In this document: in pieces, positions 46,591 through 56,455 of the stretch | Position numbering within the stretch: position 1 is the stretch's first letter | Layout of the letters: every line of letters begins with the position of its first letter | Source: DOZZ01 sp963792655 | GTDB taxonomy: Bacteria > Acidobacteriota > Terriglobia > Bryobacterales > Bryobacteraceae | Assembly (NCBI GenBank): GCA_963792655.1 | Contig: CAWBWU010000003.1 | Span: forward strand, 1,116,001 to 1,180,000 | Direction: 5' to 3' | Length of the DNA stretch: 64,000 bases | The notes under the pieces: model-generated | The model's input: only the letters and a program-made list of their open reading frames with translations | What the model was told of the DNA's origin: nothing | Databases searched by the model: none | Translations under genes and position numbers: made by a program

Positions 46591-48454
46591 TTTGGAGGGA
46601 GCACAACGGCAAGCTACTTTGGACCTTCTGCGCCCGTAACCAAAGTTCAAGGACAAACACGTACCAGAGATGCTTTGGCACCGTGTTTGTTTCGAGCGCC
46701 CTGGTCCACGCTGCGGCGAGCCCGGCCGCCTTGATCCATCCGTTCTTAACAAGAACCGAGTGATCGAATGCGCTATCGACCAAACTACGCCATCTCGTCA
46801 ACATCCATCGCTCCGCCGGTATGCCAAAACCTCGCTTGCGTCCGAAAGCGACGCGCGGGCTGATCACACGTGACGCTAGTTCTCGAAGCACGGCCTTCGA
46901 TTTACCGCCGTGAAGCCGAATCGGAAACGGCAAAGACGAGGCGAATTCCCAAAGCTCCTGATCTAAGAATGGCGACCGAGCTTCCAGGGCGTAGAACATA
47001 GTAGCGCCATCCACCTTGGTCAGGTACTCGGCTACAAACTGGTGTTGCCTTTCGTAGTCAAGAAAGTCCTGTAAAATGTGCGCCGACGAATCGCGGTAAT
47101 TATCCATGTTCGGAACTGCGGAGCTCAAACGTTCTCCGAGCAAGCTATCGCGAATCAATGGCTGGTACCCATGGCCAACTGAAACCGCAGCCCGCAAGCC
47201 GCCCGTCGCATAGTCGGCGAAGTGAGCTGCGCGTTTTAAGCCTTGCGGAAACGGGACGGATCGGCGCAGATTTCTCCAGCTGGAAGCGATGGGTGATGGC
47301 ACCAGCCGAGCTGCCCGCTGAGCCATCCAAAGGTGTTGGTGGCGAGGGTAGCCGAGAAAAACGTCATCCCCACCGTCACCTGTGAGGAGGACCGTAGCTT
47401 CTTCACGAACACGCTTGGAAACAAGGAGCATACCCAGAGCAGAAGAGCAGGCAAAGGGTTCGCCGTATGCGCTGGTCAGGGCTGTAGGATCAGGGATATC
47501 GTCAGCCGATAGCGGTAAAACTGAGTGCCGGATATTTAGCTCTTTAGCCGTGAGTACGGCATCAGCCGTTTCGTCCATCGACTCGCCGGGAGTGCCCACC
47601 GTGAATGCTCGGATATCGCCACCTAACTGGCGGATTGCCCAACACACCAGGCCCGAGTCAACTCCTCCGCTGAGCAAAGCCCCAATCGGAACGTCTGCGG
47701 AAAGACGCTTTTCGACAGCACCCAGAAATAGCCTGCTCGTTTCGCTTACCGCATCCTCAAAGCTCCCGCGAAAACCAACAGCAGGCGGTTCCCAATAACG
47801 GCGCGTAGTAACACGTCCGGAAACCCACTCCAATACTGTTGCAGCGGGAAGCTTACAAGCGCCCTCAAAAATCGTTCGTTCCTCGGAGACGTAACCATAG
47901 CTGAGGAAGTCTTGCACCGCATTGGTATCAAGCTCGGAACTACCGCCCGACTCTTGCAGCGCGGTCATGGTAGACGCAAAGGAAAGCACCCCGTCTTTCA
48001 CGTGATAGTAGAGTGGCTTCACACCCAATCGATCGCGAATCAGGTAACATCGCTTTCGCTGGTTGTCCCATAGCCCGATTGCAAACATGCCCCGAAGCCG
48101 CCCAAGCATTGCGTCAAGGCCCCACTCCCGATATCCGTGTAGCAGAATTTCCGTGTCGGTCTGACTGCGAAAGCGGCATCCACGCTGTTCTAGTTCCGAG
48201 CGAAGACTCCGAAAGTTGTAGATCGCTCCATTGAAGACGACGGCGAGATCGCCATCCGTAGTGACCATCGGTTGGCGACCCGCGTCGCTTAAGTCAAAGA
48301 TGGATAAGCGGCGATGCCCTAAAACTGCTGAATCCCAGCTTTCCATGCCGGAGCCATCCGGGCCGCGACGCTCCATCGCCCCGGTCATCCTCTCCACGTC
48401 GGCCTCGGCACGCGAGCGATTCCGACTTCCTACCATTCCGGCTATGCCGCACAT
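46580..48454 (-). CDS. Asparagine synthase-like amidotransferase (AsnB family)
   Basis: 624 residues. N-terminal nucleophile Cys2 (MCGIAGMVG), glutaminase part (ERRGPDGSGMESW, FNGAIYNF), then the synthetase domain with PP-loop SGGVDSGL and the acidic GDGGDDVFLGYPR. Such genes in polysaccharide loci amidate uronic acids or are general asparagine synthetases; in XrtA loci they are frequent. It lies 4 bp downstream of the GT4 gene. Intact. Confidence 0.87.
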   Translation of the reverse strand: MCGIAGMVGSRNRSRAEADVERMTGAMERRGPDGSGMESWDSAVLGHRRLSIFDLSDAGRQPMVTTDGDLAVVFNGAIYNFRSLRSELEQRGCRFRSQTDTEILLHGYREWGLDAMLGRLRGMFAIGLWDNQRKRCYLIRDRLGVKPLYYHVKDGVLSFASTMTALQESGGSSELDTNAVQDFLSYGYVSEERTIFEGACKLPAATVLEWVSGRVTTRRYWEPPAVGFRGSFEDAVSETSRLFLGAVEKRLSADVPIGALLSGGVDSGLVCWAIRQLGGDIRAFTVGTPGESMDETADAVLTAKELNIRHSVLPLSADDIPDPTALTSAYGEPFACSSALGMLLVSKRVREEATVLLTGDGGDDVFLGYPRHQHLWMAQRAARLVPSPIASSWRNLRRSVPFPQGLKRAAHFADYATGGLRAAVSVGHGYQPLIRDSLLGERLSSAVPNMDNYRDSSAHILQDFLDYERQHQFVAEYLTKVDGATMFYALEARSPFLDQELWEFASSLPFPIRLHGGKSKAVLRELASRVISPRVAFGRKRGFGIPAERWMLTRWRSLVDSAFDHSVLVKNGWIKAAGLAAAWTRALETNTVPKHLWYVFVLELWLRAQKVQSSLPLCSLQNAG

Positions 48455-48458
48455 TCGA

Positions 48459-49682
48459 TCAAATCCTTGATTTTTCTTCTTGCAACGCGCGTTTAAACTC
48501 GCCGACTACTTCCACCGCTACATGGTCCCACGAACGTGCTTGAGCAAAGGTGGAAATGGCCTCGTGATCCCACTCGATATTCAAAGCGTTTTCTAGTGCA
48601 TTCGCGAGCGCACCGGAATCCTGCACCGGCACAACGAACCCGTACTTACTGGAAGGGATTAACTCCGCTACGGCGCCCACATCAGTTGCAACCACCGGGG
48701 TGCCGCATCCCAATGCTTCATGGACCACGTTGGGCCAACCCTCGCGGGAACTTGCTAAACAGAATACGGTGGCAGCCGACATGAGTTCAGCTAAACAGTC
48801 CGGCGACACAGGTCCGAGGAAGCGAACATCGTCGGCAATTCCTAACGCGGCTACTGTCCGGTGCAGATCTGTCTCATTTGACGGAACACCCCGGGCCGGT
48901 CTCCCCCCAGCAATGAGGAGCTTTGCCGCCACCCCTCGGGCTCGCAGCAACCCGACCGCTTGAATCAGAAATTGATGGCCTTTCAAGGCAATGAGGTGAC
49001 CGGCCGCCAGGATGATTGGGGTATCCAAGGGTAAGCCGTGCTTCTCCCTGCAGGACGCCTTGTTCCTGCGGTAAAACCGCGTGCGATCGATCCCATTGGG
49101 GATCATCTTTACGCGCCGGCTATCCGCACCCTCACTAATCGCCCATTTGGCTAGCTGTGGGGATACAGCGAAGATGAGCGTGGCACGGCGCAAAGACCAT
49201 GCCATTGCCCGTCTGCGAAGGGCATACCGGCGATGCAACAGTTCGGAACCCCTCAACGTTACCGCGAACGGGAGCCCCAAAAACTTTGCGAGTACCGCAG
49301 CAGCTACGCCTTCCGGATATGCGAAATGCGCGTCAATGGCCTGGAATGCCCAGCGTCGCCGCAGTCCGCGCGCGAAGGGAAGCAGTTGCAGTGCCAGGAG
49401 CAACGCCGTGAGAGCACCAGTGCCGGGAATGTAAAGCCACCGGCGATAGAAAACTTCGACTGCGCCGGTCTGAGCGCTCGGTGGTATCTGAGGACCTTCA
49501 GATCCTCGGAGGTTCGCGTAGTCCAGCAGGAGCACCGGGGCCACTACCTTTACATCAGCCAACTCACCCATGTGCACCAATCGCTCACGAATGAATAACC
49601 CCGCTGCGAGATGTTGCGGATTCGGGAATACTGTGGACAGACTCAGTAGGGCCAGCGAGGCTCCCGGTTCATCCGAGCGCAT
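48459..49682 (-). CDS. Glycosyltransferase, family GT4
   Basis: 407 residues, GT-B fold. N-domain LLSLSTVFPNPQHLAAGLFI; C-domain ILAAGHLIALKGHQFLIQAV and donor site EGWPNVVHEALGCGTPVVATD. Starts the minus-strand set GT4 - asnB - flippase. Sugar unknown. Confidence 0.86.
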   Translation of the reverse strand: MRSDEPGASLALLSLSTVFPNPQHLAAGLFIRERLVHMGELADVKVVAPVLLLDYANLRGSEGPQIPPSAQTGAVEVFYRRWLYIPGTGALTALLLALQLLPFARGLRRRWAFQAIDAHFAYPEGVAAAVLAKFLGLPFAVTLRGSELLHRRYALRRRAMAWSLRRATLIFAVSPQLAKWAISEGADSRRVKMIPNGIDRTRFYRRNKASCREKHGLPLDTPIILAAGHLIALKGHQFLIQAVGLLRARGVAAKLLIAGGRPARGVPSNETDLHRTVAALGIADDVRFLGPVSPDCLAELMSAATVFCLASSREGWPNVVHEALGCGTPVVATDVGAVAELIPSSKYGFVVPVQDSGALANALENALNIEWDHEAISTFAQARSWDHVAVEVVGEFKRALQEEKSRI

Positions 49683-49815
49683 CGTCGTTGAACCGGCGCG
49701 GAGTGATCGGAATTCTGTACGATATTCCTTGAAGCCACATGAAATATCATTTTACCGTCTGCTGCCCTTGTAATGCATTTCTGCTCTGCCTGATCGTTCA
49801 AGTTCAAAATACCTA

Positions 49816-50937
49816 ATGGAATCCCCTCTGGAATTACTGCATGTATTTCCAAGTTTTGGTTCCGGCGGGGTGGAACTCCGGACGGTGGCCCTGATCAACG
49901 GACTGGGTCATCACTTTTCACATCGGATCATCGCTCTGGACGGGATAACGACCGCTGCAGCGGCCATTGACTCCACTGCAAAAGTTGAGTTGATACCGGC
50001 GCCGCCGGGCAAAGGGAAATTCTCGTATCCGGCTCGGTTTAAGCGCGTGGTTCACCAACTCTGTCCCGATCTGGTCCTTACGTACAACTGGGGCTCCATG
50101 GACGCAGTGATGGGAACAATGCTCTCCAGGGTCTGCCCCGTCCTCCATGCAGAAGATGGGTTTGGCGCCGATGAATCCACAACTCTGAAGCGCCGCCGCG
50201 TTTGGACTCGCCGTGTTTTGCTAAAACTGGTCTACGCAACAGTGGTCCCTTCGCACACTTTGCTCAGAATCGCGGAACAACGCTATCGCCTGCCAAGCCG
50301 AAAACTGCAACTGATTCCAAACGGCATTGATGTGGACCGATTTCGCCCCGCGCTGAATAGTCAAATCAGGTCTGAGCTAGGCATTTCGGATTCGGCACTG
50401 ATCTTCGGCTTCGTCGGCCGGTTCAGAGCCGAAAAAAATCTGCCCATGTTAGTCGAGGCATTCGCTCAAGCGAGAATTGCCGGCTCCGTCCTACTCCTTG
50501 TCGGAAGTGGTGAGACGCGGGGCGCAATTGAAGAAGCGGCTCGCGCGCGTGGTATCTCCGAACAGGTCGTCTTCGCGGGGAACACTCAAGATCCAGCTCC
50601 GCTTTATGCCGCGATGAACGTGTTCGTCATGTCGTCTACGACAGAGCAAATGCCTATGTCTCTTTTGGAAGCGATGGGCTGCGGTCTGCCCGCCATTTGT
50701 ACCGATGTGGGAGACAGCGCGCATCTGCTCGGAACGCGCGAGGCTCCGGCAATAACAGCTTCTCGTGACGTGCAGGCCTTTGCTGCATGCATGAAGTCAG
50801 CCGCCGAGCGCCCGGAATGGAGGGCGGACGCAGGCCGGGCAAATCGTGAACGCTGTGTTGAAAAGTATTCGCTGCAAAGGATGCTCACGGACTACCGCAG
50901 AATCTATGAAGACGCGGCGCGGTCCCGCAAGAGTTAG
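49816..50937 (+). CDS. Glycosyltransferase, family GT4
   Basis: 373 residues, GT-B fold. N-domain LLHVFPSFGSGGVELRTVAL; C-domain FVGRFRAEKNLPMLVEAFAQA and donor site EQMPMSLLEAMGCGLPAICTD. Divergent from the previous gene: 133 bp of shared promoter space at 49683-49815. It ends overlapping the convergent glycosyltransferase stop by 4 bp. Confidence 0.87.
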   Translation: MESPLELLHVFPSFGSGGVELRTVALINGLGHHFSHRIIALDGITTAAAAIDSTAKVELIPAPPGKGKFSYPARFKRVVHQLCPDLVLTYNWGSMDAVMGTMLSRVCPVLHAEDGFGADESTTLKRRRVWTRRVLLKLVYATVVPSHTLLRIAEQRYRLPSRKLQLIPNGIDVDRFRPALNSQIRSELGISDSALIFGFVGRFRAEKNLPMLVEAFAQARIAGSVLLLVGSGETRGAIEEAARARGISEQVVFAGNTQDPAPLYAAMNVFVMSSTTEQMPMSLLEAMGCGLPAICTDVGDSAHLLGTREAPAITASRDVQAFAACMKSAAERPEWRADAGRANRERCVEKYSLQRMLTDYRRIYEDAARSRKS

Positions 50938-52196
50938 ACGGAGATCGGAACTTCCTGCAGTTCTTCGATCACGTCGGAAAGAGCCCGCGCCTGTAGGCTG
51001 GCATCGAATTCCTTCCAAAACCAGGGGCTCGCGACAACTGGTGCGCTCGGTATATCCAAAAAGCGCAGTAGTTTGGCGTCGGTCTCTTGCTCCGGCTCAC
51101 CCGAGAACAGGCAAACATGAGGCACTTCGCTCCCGGCAAGAATTCTTTCCGCCGGCGAGTTTTGGGTCGTGATGACGAGAATAGGCAGACCGGTGCGGAT
51201 GTAGTCAAAGATTTTGGCCGGCACCTGAACCGCTACGTTGGACTCGTTGGTGTCAACCAAAAGCAAAAAGTCGGCCGTCGCAAGTCGGCCGGCAGCCACC
51301 GAGCGTGCGACCGTCAATCCGTCGTAGTGGAGGCAGCCAAGCTGAACGAGCGGCGCGAAAGGACGCAAAGCCTCCGTCTCCACGGGCCCGACCAGTTCGA
51401 TGCGCAAACATCCAGGATCGAGCAACTGGCGGTCGATAAGCCGTTGGACAGCGGACAGCAGCAGATTCGGATGACGGCCCCGGTAAAGCGAGCCAGTATG
51501 CAGCAGGGTTCGGCGGACGTGAGGCTGGTTCTCGATGCGAGCCGGGACTTTTTCCTCCGGGTCGAAACCGTTCCAGATCACCGAGATTTTATTTCTTAAT
51601 CGAGGATATTCGCGCCGCCAGGTCTCCGCCACCACGTCCGTGTTAGCGATCAAAGCATCGGCATTTTCGAAGATGAGTCGCTGCAGAGCCTTGTCGTACA
51701 GATATCCAATCTTTCGCCGCCGAAACGGGTTCCCGCAGATCGGGTCCCGGAGATCTGCAATCCATCGCAAGCCGAACTCCCGTTTAAGCCGGAGCGCAGC
51801 AAGGTGCGTTGCGATGGGGGGCGACGTCGACAGGACGACGCTGTATGGCCATTCCCGATGAATCCGGCGGCCTTCTTCAATCGCGTGGGGAACCCAGGGA
51901 AGCCGCTCGTTGTATGGCAGAACAGCACGTTCGACAAAATATGCGAATTGGCTGGCCCTATGGGTTGCCGAACGGGCTGGCCGAGCCAAAGGAACCGCAG
52001 AGACCCAACCGTTTGCCTCGCCTTGATCTTCCGTGGCCAACGAAATGACCCGGAGAGAATAGCCGAGTCGCTTCAGGTATTTCGCGAATCGAGAAGGCCG
52101 GGCTGCGCCGGAAGTATTTTGCGGAGGAAAGTAATACGCCAGCATGAGCAAGCGTCGCTCAACGTTCAGCAGAAGGTCTGAACTCACCGGCTCCAA
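50934..52196 (-). CDS. Glycosyltransferase, GT4-like
   Basis: 420 residues. N-domain LMLAYYFPPQNTSGAARPSR and DLRDPICGNPFRRRK; C-domain LLHTGSLYRGRHPNLLLSAV and VAVQVPAKIFDYIRTGLPI. The pattern fits the WbuB-like family of GT4 proteins. No signal peptide, one weak hydrophobic patch. Sugar unknown. Confidence 0.83.
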   Translation of the reverse strand: MEPVSSDLLLNVERRLLMLAYYFPPQNTSGAARPSRFAKYLKRLGYSLRVISLATEDQGEANGWVSAVPLARPARSATHRASQFAYFVERAVLPYNERLPWVPHAIEEGRRIHREWPYSVVLSTSPPIATHLAALRLKREFGLRWIADLRDPICGNPFRRRKIGYLYDKALQRLIFENADALIANTDVVAETWRREYPRLRNKISVIWNGFDPEEKVPARIENQPHVRRTLLHTGSLYRGRHPNLLLSAVQRLIDRQLLDPGCLRIELVGPVETEALRPFAPLVQLGCLHYDGLTVARSVAAGRLATADFLLLVDTNESNVAVQVPAKIFDYIRTGLPILVITTQNSPAERILAGSEVPHVCLFSGEPEQETDAKLLRFLDIPSAPVVASPWFWKEFDASLQARALSDVIEELQEVPISV

Positions 52197-52301
52197 AGCT
52201 CCATTCCTAAGCTCAACACGACTTCGATTGAGTGTCTATAATTCAGGGTCAATGGAGCTGGCATCGGAAGGGGAAATGGATTCAGCCGCAACCCGCGGCT
52301 C

Positions 52302-54763
52302 TTACGGACCGACCCGGCAAGACTGACCAAGGGCAGCGTTGATAACGCGTTGAACGTCGATGATATCACAGCGGCCATTATGATCGAGATCAGCCGTGCT
52401 ACACGCGCTGCTCGTCTGATTGATAGCGAGTTGGACATCCAGGACATCCACGACGGAGTCGCCGTTCAAATCGCAGGCGTTACTGCGAGGAAGAATAGCG
52501 AGTTTCGGGTTGTTGTTGAGCAGCGGCGACGATTCGATGTTCTTTTGAACCCAGTTCCAGGCAGTGGATCCGCCCGGCACGTCGGCGATATATGCCACGG
52601 CGACAGCGCCTAGAAAATCGTAGCCATTCACTGGATCACTAAGCGGAAGAGAGGAGATTCCTGCCCATATTGGCGACCCTGCGCTCTGTGCTGCGGCCTG
52701 GGTTGGATAGTAACTGGTCAGAAGACTACTCATGCTGGTGTAATACTGACCCGTGCTCTGGGCGACAGTGCAGGTTCGGCCACACTGAATCAGATAGGGA
52801 TTGAATGAAGGGTCGTTTAGCATGGCAACATACCAGGGCCCCAATACACCTTTCAGGAGCGCGTCAGTGGCAAAACCAAGTTCCTTGGCTCTACCCAAAG
52901 AATACGTGAGGTATGCAGTCTCGAAGGCGCTCACCGCTACTTTGCACTGCGTCCCGTCAACTCCATACCCCCCTTGGCCCGCGCCAGCGAATGAGGGTGC
53001 GCCGTACCACCACTGGTTCAGGGGAGGATTGGCTCGCTGCGCGTCGGTTTCCATCGTACTCGTCGCCCGAACGGTATTCCCCCAGACCCAGTTCGGATTC
53101 TGATAGTATGCGCTCGATTTGAGATTGTGGACGCCATCCAAGATGGCGATCACGTCGCCCATCCAGGAACGCAGCAAGGTCGTCTCCGGTAAGCCGTCAG
53201 GGCTCATCCACGCTGCTTCGGCGCGCTCGCGAATGCCCCATGCCTCCGACCGCTCCTGGCCCATGTAAACCGCACCGCTGTCGAGCGATGCGCCACGTCC
53301 GTAATTTACCGCGGTACTTGCGACGGGATAGGCGGCAGAGAAGCCAGCCCAAAACCAGGATTGCTCGAGGTAGAAGTAATCGCCCGTCAAAACGTAAGGG
53401 ATGAAAAACGCGTCCGGAAGATGGGCTGAATCCCATTTCCAAGTCCCGCAATTGAAGCACGTGGCCGTTGCAACGGGTATCAACTTGTCGGCAGAAGTTG
53501 CGCCGACTTGCGCGAAACCTTGGCTCAAGTCCACCGACGGGCGGGCACTGATCGAGAACATTCGGCCTAGCGCGTCGACTCTGATGGCCCTTATCGAAAC
53601 TTCTCCCGGCCGCGCCTTCGCGTAGGTGGACCGGCCAGGATGCCGCGAGATCCGCGTTGGAAAGCGAGATTTGCCGCTCCCGATAGTCTCCGGTGTACAG
53701 CCACCGAATAACCCAATCGGGGAATGGACCCAAGTCGGGGCGGCCTCCGGTGGTTCCCATTGGCTGTGTCCAAAATCCCCGCTGGTAGATATCTTTGGGC
53801 GCGCCTTGCCACTGTGAGTAGTCCGCACCTATTTGACCGCCGGAAACGCTCTTCTTGGTGTCGTAGTTCGGTGTTGTGGCAGTCGCGGCGAGGTAACCAA
53901 GATTGTGATCGAGGTTATAGCGGTCGTCCGGCGCGCCGCCGAGCCAGAACACTTTGGTCCAACGGGTAGCGGCAATATGCGGAACGCTGCCGTTCGTGTA
54001 AACCGTTGCCGGTGAACTACTGCCCGTGGTGAGGGTCACACCGTAGTTCAAGTCCTGAAGCGCGATGGTGTTTGAATTTTCAAGTACGAAGCGCACCTTT
54101 ACCTTATTGATGGCGGGCCAAAAGGTGCAGATGAAAATCGGGCGCAGAGACTTGTACCCGTTGAGAGCGAAGTCGTTCGCAGCAGCCGTCGAGTGATCAG
54201 CCAGAATTACGGTTGTGCTAATCGAGCCATCGGCCCAATACTGCACCGGACCTGTTACTCCTGTGGTCGTTCCGTCCCAGCGGGTGAGCTCAGCGCGCGC
54301 CGACACTGTCGAGGCTCCGACGGTCACTGCCGCGTCGAAATCAAAATTTGAGCCCAGCATCGCGGCTTTGGTCAGGTGCGTACCCGTTCCGCAGTTGCAA
54401 TTGGGCTGGTTCTGGAAAGTGAACGATGAGGAGCTTCCAGACGGACTATTACTCAGAATGAAAGACAGAATCGCGTGCTTGACCGAACCATCGGGCCACC
54501 GGCTCTCGACGTTGGCTTGGGTCGGCACAGCCGTGTTGTCCACCAGCACTTGCGGGAAATTTGCGATTTCACCGCGCAAGAAGACGCGAGCAAACTGAAC
54601 CGGAACATTTGACTGCTGCGAACCTGAAGCGTTCGAGTAAGTCATCTGGTCACTGGCGGCTGCCTCCAGCAGACCAGCGCAAATCAGCAATGCCAAAACA
54701 CAAGAGGTTACAGAGACGCCCCTTTACGAGAACGCTATCGTGCGGCTTTTGAAATACTTTCAT
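52302..54763 (-). CDS. Secreted dockerin-bearing protein with RIFT-like N-domain (frame breaks)
   Basis: The start ATG is placed at 54763 with one break near 54715 so that the signal peptide (SVTSCVLALLICAGLLEAAA) is complete. N-domain: NVPVQFARVFLRGEIANFPQ and ESRWPDGSVKHAILSF, similar to RIFT-barrel domains of rhamnogalacturonan-lyase-like proteins. A second break lies near 53600. The middle has CFNCGTWKWDSAHLPDAFF and a probable helical barrel. The last 60 residues are a type I dockerin with two EF-hand-like repeats (CDLNGDSVVDVLDVQLAIN, ADLDHNGRCDIIDVQRVIN). About 820 residues. Polysaccharide binding or cleavage is likely but unproven. Confidence 0.78.
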
Positions 54764-54847
54764 CGCTGATCTATTCGGCTTTTCTTCGCTGCATGATGAT
54801 AGCTGAGCCCACGGTTTTTCACATACAGGTGAATACAAAAGAACCTA

Positions 54848-56184
54848 TTACACCGGCTGATAGTGGGGTATCTCTGCCGGGTCCATGCCTGGCTCAAGCT
54901 CATCTAAATGTTCCAATAGATAAGTGGTTTCTGGATCTGCCAGCTTAGCCTGGATCATGCAAAGATAAAATCCGAAGAGAGTGAAGCATATTGGCTGGTA
55001 AGCGATCCCGATGAAAGCGCCTCCAACAAGTAACGACACTACCCCGGCAAACACGCACTTACTCATGGGCATCAACCAGAGCTGGTCTTCACGAAGGCCG
55101 CGCCCACGAGAGAAACGGTAAAGACCTATTAACGTTCCTGAGGCGAACATCATGTAGATCGCGAATCCAGGTAGCCCTGCTCGCCAAGCAGTTCGAAATA
55201 AATGCTGTGGAACGCCTTCGCTTTTCTACTCCCATCCTGCTCGCGGGTAATCTGATTGGCGAGGTAAACGTCGAAACCACCCCCAAACGGGTGCGTCGCG
55301 ACGAAATTTGAAGTCCACGTCCAGACTCTCAGTCGACCCATTGCCGAACTGTCGGTTTCGTATCCCTTGATCGTTCCCATCCGTTCCAGCCACGCTTCGG
55401 GCAAATACGGGTAAGCCATAGCCGCGATCACGAGGGCCGCTAGGGAGAGTTTTATCTTGTTGCCCATACCACTAATCCCCATCGTCAGGAATGCACCCAA
55501 CGACACGAGCCCGGCGCGCGCAGCAGTTCCGATCATGCAAACAATAGCCGTCGCTGCCCATCCGACCAGCATGACTCGGCGCCAAGGAATAGCGGAAGCA
55601 GCGATCGAATTCGTCAGGATGTAATAGGCCATGGCGATCGAGATGATCGCCACAGTCGACAGCATACTGGATTCACCAAGCCAGTTATTGCTCCGCATCA
55701 GGGTCGCGAGCGTACCGTATCCTCCGCCTCCAAATGCGGTCTTCACCCCGGCCACGCCAATATGTGCCGCCACGGAGAAGAAGACGACGAGAAACGCCGC
55801 TTCGATTTCGCGGCGAGTTCTAAAGAAGATCGGCATCATCAGGGCCAACAAAATGGATTTAGATGCCCAGTTCCACTTGAACCAAGCTTCCTCCGGAAAC
55901 ATAGCCCCTACTGTAGTGATAGTTACCCACACAACGAACAGCCCGATCAAAATGAAAACAGGAGTGATTCGAGGGAGGCCACGCCGGTCAGCCACAAAGT
56001 AACCGAGGACAGCCAGGATCCCGGCAATCATGCTAAATGGCAGCGCGAATATGCGCGGATCGGTGAAGGCTTGCGGGTAAAGCAACGAAAACCAGATATA
56101 CGCAAGCGCAAAGTAAAGCGGCTGTCGAAAGCCCTTATACAGGAAGTAGCTGTACGCTGCGAGGATGATGATCGTGAGCTTCAT
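54848..56184 (-). CDS. O-antigen-ligase-like protein of XrtA loci (one frame break)
   Basis: Start ATG 56184 (MKLTIIILAAYSYFLYKGFR). Ten or more membrane segments; the Wzy/ligase region has GGGGYGTLATLMRSNNWLGESS and ATHPFGGGFDVYL, then HSIYFELLGEQGYL with the conserved His. The frame changes near 55150, and the rest (FAIYMMFASGTLIGLYRF...) supplies the last helices. It resembles the putative O-glycosylation ligase linked to exosortase A. Probably attaches glycan to protein or polymerises repeat units. Confidence 0.78.
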
Positions 56185-56195
56185 TGCGCTAACCG

Positions 56196-56300
56196 CTAGT
56201 CTAACGTCGCCCGAAGCAGATAAAGCAGCGCGAGAATCGAGGCGAGCACCACAAGGCTGTCTATCATAAATTTCGCTAGCCACGTCTCCAAGACGGGCAA
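56196..56300 (-). CDS. Tiny membrane protein upstream of the ligase
   Basis: 34 codons from TTG 56300 behind an AAGGAAG ribosome-binding site: MPVLETWLAKFMIDSLVVLA then SILALLYLLRATLD. One transmembrane helix. Stop is 11 bp before the ligase start. No known family. Conservation in related genomes would be needed to be sure. Confidence 0.3.
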   Translation of the reverse strand: MPVLETWLAKFMIDSLVVLASILALLYLLRATLD

Positions 56301-56455
56301 GCAACTTCCTTCATGCTGAACCCGCTAGTCTACCATCTCAGAGTGGTCAGGGATGATCGCTTTTCTCTGCGACTCGACTGCATTCTCGCGAGTTCCTTTG
56401 TTCGGTTAACCTGAAGAAGCGTGTACATCTGTTGTTGCAATTTCCCGACGGCATT

